Assembly (NCBI GenBank): GCA_019426215.1
Contig: CM033397.1
Coordinates: 25,174,480-25,238,479, forward strand
Length of the DNA: 64,000 bases
Reading direction: 5' to 3'
Origin: Buddleja alternifolia
Lineage: Eukaryota; Streptophyta; Magnoliopsida; Lamiales; Scrophulariaceae
Under the pieces are notes generated by a model, which worked only from the letters and a program-made list of their open reading frames with translations, was not told the DNA's origin and searched no databases. Made by a program: the position numbers and the translations under genes. The stretch's first letter is position 1. Each line of letters starts with the position of its first letter. This document shows, in pieces, positions 58,680-64,000 of this stretch.

Positions 58680-59292
58680 GAACCTTCAGAAGTTTAAAAT
58701 TCCGCATTGGCCATAAAAAATTACCGCCTCTCTCTCCTCATCTCTCTCTAAACCATACCTTTCTTTTTTCTTCTATTTTCCTCCGTCGGCGAAGGCTTAG
58801 TGAAATAGTTGTCTACTTCACCACTGGTACCACCACCATCGTAGGCGGGTTGGGTTACAGCACCCTTCATCAAATTGTACATCACATCTTTAAATCTGAC
58901 AAGACGGATATGGATCTAACGAGACAGAGACAAATCTAACGAAAAGAAAACGTGGAAACGTGTGATACATAAGTTTTAAATAGCGTTATAGATATTTTGT
59001 TTAGTATTTTGTTTTCTCTCTCGTATGAGAGTTTGTTTTCTCTCTCGAATGAGAGTTTCATCTCTCCTTATATAGGAATTAATGCACAAGAATTTTCTTG
59101 GGCTCGTTTGTTAGTTCTTAAGATTTATTATCTTGAAGAATATCCATATTTGGTGCTTTAATTGTTCTTTACTACATCGTTAGACACAATCTCAGTTGTA
59201 TTATTTTTGACGTTGTAAACTTTTATTGGATGAAATAAAATACCGTTTTCCCTTCAAAAAGAAAAAGAAAAGAAAAGAACCTTCAGAAGTTT
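58680..59292 (+). mobile_element. 5'-truncated LINE 3' end with 16-bp TSD
   Basis: GAACCTTCAGAAGTTT occurs at 58680-58695 and exactly again at 59277-59292. Between them, about 580 bp end in GGATGAAATAAAATACCG and an A-rich tail (59255-59276). This is a target-primed insertion, probably a LINE 3' part. Two copies of GTTTTCTCTCTCG(A/T)ATGAGAG lie near 59000-59050. The 103-codon frame at 58628-58939 crosses the insertion edge and is not a gene. Confidence 0.85.
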
Positions 59293-60137
59293 CATCCAAA
59301 AAAAAAAATGGTAGGGAATAATATAAAATTCTTCAAACTTCTCGTAGATTAAATGGTTGTTCTTTTCCTAACTTTTTTTTAAAAAAAATTGTCCACTGGT
59401 TGTTACAGTATTTTGATTTTTGGTTGCTTTTAATATTGATCAATTAGAATTTTAGTAATGAACAGTTGATCCACGGAATGAAAGTTTGATGAAATATTAG
59501 AGATTGCAACTAATAATAGCTCTGAGAAAATCTTAGAGTATTACCAAACAATTTTTCGGCCCATTGATAATGCAATTGATAGTTTTATTTCTTTAAATTT
59601 AGTCACATGTTTTTTATTTGCATTTAAAATGTTGACTTTTGGAAACAAAATTAGGGTTTTTGATCAGTGTTTTGCTTGATGAATTATTTCTTTTCAGGGT
59701 GGTTTAAGATAATATTTTTCTTAAAACTTAGTTATTTTAATTAAAATGGATGATAATGAATAAAAGTATTTTTGATTTATAATGTAAAAAAGCAAATATA
59801 TAAAAAAATCTCATTTTATTTCATTTCATTTCATTTTATTTATGAATATTGTGGGATGAAGTGAGGTCACAGTGTAAATGCCAATAATCTTCTTATTATT
59901 ATTATCGTAGTTCATGTTTCCAGATATTTAGGCTGAATTGACTTTGACACTCTTACATTGAACAGGTTTAATATGAATAAAATAAATTATCTTCAAGAAT
60001 TTTCTTTTACACAATGAAGGCCTTCTTGTCGTTTAAGCAAAATAAAATAGAAGCTGGAGTATCAATGACAAGAGTTGAAATGCGTTTATCTAACTCCCGT
60101 ATTCTAAATCCTAATACCAAATTCAATGCATCAATTT
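59293..60137. other. Upstream region of the P450 gene
   Basis: AT-rich, no reading frame supported. Presumed 5' flanking sequence of the P450. No specific regulatory motif is called. Confidence 0.5.
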
Positions 60138-60140
60138 CCA

Positions 60141-60149
60141 TATATATAA
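60141..60149 (+). promoter_or_regulatory. TATA box of the P450 gene (candidate)
   Basis: TATATATAA lies about 55 nt upstream of the ATG at 60202, a plausible distance allowing a short leader. Confidence 0.55.
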
Positions 60150-60201
60150 CGTACATAGTTAACTGAGTCCCATTTAACAATAAACATAAACAAGTAGGTT
60201 A

Positions 60202-61086
60202 ATGGATTTTCTTACATTAGTTTTGCTGATACTACTCTCTGTCATATCGACATGTGTTCTTGTACTAGGACGAAATTCATGGTACAAGAGATCATCAGCC
60301 AAGCTTCCTCCTGGGCCTTTTTCTATTCCAATCATAGGCAACCTTCTCCAACTAGGCAAAAACCCTCACCACTCTCTCACAAAACTCTCCAAAGTTTATG
60401 GCCCTATAATGCATCTCAAGCTTGGTAGCATACATACAATTGTCGTATCCTCACCCGAAATGGCCCAAGAAATTCTACAAAAGAATGATCAAGTATGTTC
60501 GGGTCGAGCTGTACCGAGTGTAGCCCAAGCAATGAACCACCATAAGGCGTCCATACTCTGGCTGCCGGTGGGAACCAAATGGCGAAAACTTCGCAAAATA
60601 TGCAAAGAACAAATGTCTACAATTCATCATCTCGATGCCAAAAACTGCCTTGGTAAATTGCAAGATTATTTACAAGAATGCTCAAATAGAGGTCGAGCCG
60701 TGGATATTTGTGAAATTGGATTCAAAACCTCGCTGAATTTGTTATCATCGACGTTCTTTTCAGTTGACTTGGCCTATTTAAATTCGAGTTCCACTCAAGA
60801 AATGATGGAAAAAGTTCAGGTTCTGATAAAAAATTTAGGCACGCCTAATCTTGCTGATTACATTCCACTTGTTAAATTAATTGATCCACAAGGACTTAAG
60901 CACAAAACGGAGGTTAGTTTACGAAGATTACTTGAAATACTTGATGGAACACTTAATCCAAGGTTCCAATCAAGAGGCATATCAACAGGTTCTCCTAGGA
61001 AAAAGGATTTGCTTGAAGCACTCCTTGATTTCAACCAAGAAGATGACTCCGATTTCAGCCTCGATGATATAAAACATTTACTGATA
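60202..61086 (+). CDS. Cytochrome P450, CYP76-like, exon 1
   Basis: The 295 codons from ATG 60202 show a hydrophobic N-terminal anchor (residues 4-22), the proline hinge KLPPGP (34-39) and A-type P450 landmarks: PIIGNLLQLG, GPIMHLKLG, WRKLRKICKEQM (helix C) and AVDICEIGFKTSLNLLS. Best resemblance is to the CYP76 family (endoplasmic-reticulum monooxygenases of terpenoid or related metabolism). The exon ends just before the expected AGTDT helix at a donor GTGAGT (61087), the ancestral A-type intron site. The heme cysteine, ExxR and helix I belong to exon 2, which I do not find up to 64000. The frame continues in the intron to a stop at 61131. Either a long, transposon-filled intron or a truncated gene; the exon itself is undamaged. 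Confidence 0.88.
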
Positions 61087-61459
61087 GTGAGTAATTTCTC
61101 CATTAATTTAGACATTTTGCTTAATTTTTAGATCTCAAACATTAATATGTTTCGTCACATAACCACTTGTTTAGTCTCGCTCCCTACTTGGCCGCACCCA
61201 TGTATATTTTATAAAATAACTTACCAATTATATGACAAGTATAATACACTCTCCTTGTGAAATACATTTGGTGCGGCCAAACAGGCTCTGGGCTAGAATT
61301 TTAAAAGGTAATATTATGTTTTTGGCAAAATTGCGTTTGTGGTCGTGAAAGTTGACCTATTTTGAAACTTCTTCTGTTACACATTTTGTTTGTTTTTAAC
61401 AGTTTTAATTCAACATCTATTGACTCGATGACTAATTTCAGATTAGCTAGGCTGAAAGA
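61087..61459 (+). other. Start of the P450 intron
   Basis: Begins GTGAGTAATTT. No exon-2 motif is seen. From here to 64000 the sequence is MITEs and an LTR. Confidence 0.6.
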
Positions 61460-61634
61460 GGGTAATTTTATGGTGGACCGGGAGGGTTGCTCCCGGTCTA
61501 TTTTTCACTACGCAAACACTTGAAGTGGGGTGGTTTACACAGGGTAGGTGGGTGTGAAAATCACCCCACTCATTTTGAATGTGTGATGTAAAATGGACCA
61601 GGAGCAACACTCCCGATCCACCATAGAATTTTCC
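61460..61634. mobile_element. Small MULE-type MITE (175 bp)
   Basis: Imperfect terminal inverted repeats of about 45 bp, such as TATGGTGGACCGGGAGGGTT and the reverse complement of AACACTCCCGATCCACCATA, enclose a short centre. A perfect 10-bp TSD GGCTGAAAGA flanks it (61450-61459, 61635-61644). A 9-10-bp TSD is typical of MULEs. Confidence 0.85.
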
Positions 61635-61798
61635 GGCTGAAAGATCAATAATTTCCTAACATTTTCACAGTTGTCGTACATGTTTAGAGTTAATTGCAAT
61701 TTACCCCATGCGATGTATCTAGAGGAGCAAAAAGCCCCAATGAGAGAACAAAGGTCAAACTCCCTCTGCAAAAAGAATTGAAAGCATTTTAAATTTTA

Positions 61799-62165
61799 GA
61801 GATTAATGAAAAAAAAAACCCTATGTAAATGTGAAATTGTAAAAAAAACCCTGTGTTAACGAAATAGGCTAAAAACCACCATGTGTTCTTAAAAAGTATG
61901 GCAACAGTGGATTTTTGGGAAAAAAAAGTGTGTGTTTTTCATGTTTTTCACCTTTAATGACATACTTTTTTGTTTGGATAGTATATAAATGACAAAAAAA
62001 CATGTCATTAAAGGTGAAAAACATGAAAAATATGCTCTCTTTTTTCCAAAAATCTACTGTTTGCTGACTTTTTAAGAACACAGGGTGGTTTTTAGCCTAT
62101 TTCGTTAACACATGGGGTTTTTTGCAATTTCACATTAATACAGGGGAGTTTTTTGCATTAATCCC
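61799..62165. mobile_element. Fold-back MULE-type MITE, family 1 (367 bp)
   Basis: The element is almost a palindrome: the left arm (GAGATTAATG..., AACGAAATAGGCTAAAAA, GTTCTTAAAAAGT) is answered by the right arm through to CATTAATCCC, and the centre (TTTTTCATGTTTTTCACC / GGTGAAAAACATGAAAAA) is self-complementary. A perfect 9-bp TSD TAAATTTTA flanks it (61790-61798, 62166-62174). The half element at 49767 is the same family. Confidence 0.9.
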
Positions 62166-62420
62166 TAAATTTTAACCGAGGCGAGCCACTTGCACTTTCT
62201 TCGATTAGTTAATAGTTATGGATTGTTGGCTGATTTTTTTGCCCAAATTTAACAACCATTTGATTTGATAAAAATCTAGTCGGGATGAACCTAATATTTA
62301 TTAATCAAATTTATGATAACCATAGATTTTAATAGTGATCAAGAGTTCACATTTAATGCTTATATTTTATATCTTTTTAATAATATATTTTTAGAATTTT
62401 AAAGTTACAAGTAAATTTTA

Positions 62421-63021
62421 GGGAAATTACTAAAACCCCTATAAAATGAATTTTTATATCCAAAAGCCCATGAAAATATTTTTCAATCTCAAAAACCCTC
62501 TCTACTAACTTTTTATTCAAAAAAACCTAAAAGTTAGGATTAAGAACTTTTTTGACTAAACTACCCATCATTTGTAAGGTTCAGAATTGACCAATTGATC
62601 TTTTTTATCAAATTTTTTTTTGTTTTCAAATTTTAAAATTGATAAGTTGAATAATACAAATTTTAGTTTTTAGTATAAAACAATTTAAATATTTTTAGAT
62701 TATTTTTTTTTTTATTTTACTATGATAATTATCTAAAAATTATATTTTTGTAAATTTTTTAAGAAGATTAAAAATTTTAAATAAATTATATTTAGTCAAT
62801 TATTAATAAAAACTTTTATATAAATAAATCTCTATAAATAAAACTACAATTGATTAATTTGTTAGTCTAGAAGGCTAACGGCAATCTCTATAAATTTAGA
62901 GACCATAAGTCTTGGGTTTTTGGAATGACAAATTGGTGAGATGGGTTTTTTGGATTGAGAATTTTTATCATAGCTTTTTTGGATATAAAAATTTATTTTA
63001 TGGGGTTTTTAATAATTTCCC
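62421..63021. mobile_element. MULE-type MITE, family 2 (601 bp)
   Basis: Terminal inverted repeats: GGGAAATTACTAAAACCCC and the reverse complement of GGGGTTTTTAATAATTTCCC, continued by AATTTTTATATCCAAAA in both arms. A 9-bp TSD TAAATTTTA flanks it (62412-62420, 63022-63030). The interior is AT-rich, with no coding. Confidence 0.85.
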
Positions 63022-63261
63022 TAAATTTTATTATATATATGTATATGTACAATATATATCTGTTAATCTGTATGTACGTATATATAAAATCCCGATCAAA
63101 ACGGCATAGCAAGGGTGGAGGGAGTGGTCCTAGGTCTCGGATTTTAGGTGAAACGACGGTGGTGGCGGACGTTGGATAGTGGTGGTGGCTGCAGACGTGG
63201 TAAATGGTGGCTTGGGAGGAAAGTGGCTAGCACAGCCGTTGGCACAACGGATGGTGATGGT

Positions 63262-64000
63262 TGTTGTTATGAACTTCTACCAAATAAGAGCGAACAAGAA
63301 CTTGAAGAACTCGAACAAATTGAAAAACTTAAGAACGAATAATCAAGGCGAGAGAACACTCTCTTTCCTTAACGCAAAATTGCGCCGCTACAAGTGGTAC
63401 GGGTTTATGCAATAGCGTCCCAAGATACAACGATTAAATTCTGAATTATGAACCACTTCTAATTCAGAAACTCAAACGAACTCAAGAACAACTAGAACTT
63501 TTAGAGAAAACATTTAGAGAAGATGAAATGTTTTTTTATTTTGGTGTGAAAATTTCAGTGTATGGTGGAGCTTTTTTATAGGCTTGAAATTCAGACAAAG
63601 CCATAAACACAAAATTAATTCTGCCTTCAAAAAATTCTGTAACAGCTAAATTAATCTGGCTGTAACAGAAAGGTGACTGTTTAAATACAGAATTCAAACA
63701 GTCCTTCTAGAAACAAAATTAAAACTGGATGAAAAAGTGGCTAGCTTTTTCTTCAAAACACGTGTTTAGGCTTTTCCAACAATTTCAGTAGTTGAATTTT
63801 AAGTAAGGGAAATTTCTGAGCCCAAAAACTAATTAAATAAAATTCAATTAAATTTAGCCCAAAAAGATAATATTATTAAGCCCACTGGCCCACGACCCAC
63901 GGACCTCGGACCGGGACCAGGTCCCAAGCCCGAGCCCGGTCCGGTCCGGGCTAGCGGGTGGAAGGAGGCGGAGGCAAGCGCGCGCGCGTGTGTGGTGAAA
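63262..64000 (-). mobile_element. LTR (partial), relative of the young element
   Basis: Starts TGTTG near 63262 on the plus strand and continues past the window edge. The block at 63349-63440 (GGCGAGAGAACACTCTC, TTAACGCAAAATTGC, GTCCCAAGATACAACGATT) is the diverged counterpart of the young element's LTR. A sense-minus TATA (CCTATAAAAAAGC) lies near 63566-63578. GC-rich sequence follows from 63880. No PBS is recognised to its left. Confidence 0.6.

Noticed and set aside
58628..58939. 103-codon plus-strand frame
   Set aside because: It crosses the left target-site duplication of a LINE tail, so it joins unrelated sequence.
61087..61131. Extension of the P450 frame to the stop at 61131
   Set aside because: The GTGAGT donor at 61087 coincides with the conserved A-type P450 intron position; the last 15 codons are intron.
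63148..63415. Glycine/valine-rich plus-strand frames near the window end
   Set aside because: They overlap the start of an LTR and have no recognisable domain.

Overview
This window is nuclear DNA from a flowering plant, most likely a eudicot. It is AT-rich, carries plant lineages of LTR and non-LTR retrotransposons, an old endogenous plant pararetrovirus, CACTA- and MULE-type DNA elements, and one host gene fragment: the first exon of a CYP76-like cytochrome P450. The P450 and the envelope-like Copia ORFs look asterid-like to me, but that is an impression and no search was run. I saw no rRNA, tRNA or prokaryotic features.

Layout. 1-2734: the 5' part of an LTR retrotransposon lying on the minus strand (PBS plus a 1.76-kb LTR). 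2735-7946: a decayed Sirevirus-type Copia element on the minus strand (gag, integrase, RT, RNase H, envelope-like ORF). 7947-24212: two copies of an endogenous caulimovirid in opposite orientation, forming a large inverted repeat (arms about 2.9 kb, spacer about 1.06 kb). The right copy is split by a nearly complete 6.3-kb L1-type LINE with a 16-bp target-site duplication (TSD). 24225-31265: an (AAT)n tract, a CACTA-like MITE, a LINE ORF1-only unit with a single in-frame amber codon, an unidentified decayed minus-strand ORF and a fold-back element. 31282-36830: a very young non-autonomous LTR element with 762-bp LTRs that differ at only about three positions. 37448-44280: nested long LTRs, including a perfect solo LTR with TSD GTGGA. 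46090-51240: a second Sirevirus-type remnant, half of a fold-back MITE, and a CACTA fragment encoding a Ulp1-like protease. 51243-57173: inverted copies of one repeat family, a partial LTR and another CACTA-like end. 58680-59292: a 5'-truncated LINE tail with a 16-bp TSD. 60141-64000: the P450 exon 1 with its TATA box, then three MULE-type fold-back MITEs and the start of another LTR. No P450 exon 2 appears before the window ends.

How parts relate. Nearly everything is nested insertion. The LINE postdates the right viral copy, the solo LTR postdates the older LTR around it, and the CACTA end sits in a fold-back MITE. Most coding remnants contain stops or frameshifts. The most interesting signals are the inverted viral arms (potential source of double-stranded RNA); the young LTR element, whose primer-binding position matches no tRNA end I recognise but is perfectly complementary over 14 nt to its own LTR; the nearly open LINE ORF1; and two unrelated fold-back MITEs beside the P450 exon that carry the same 9-bp TSD.
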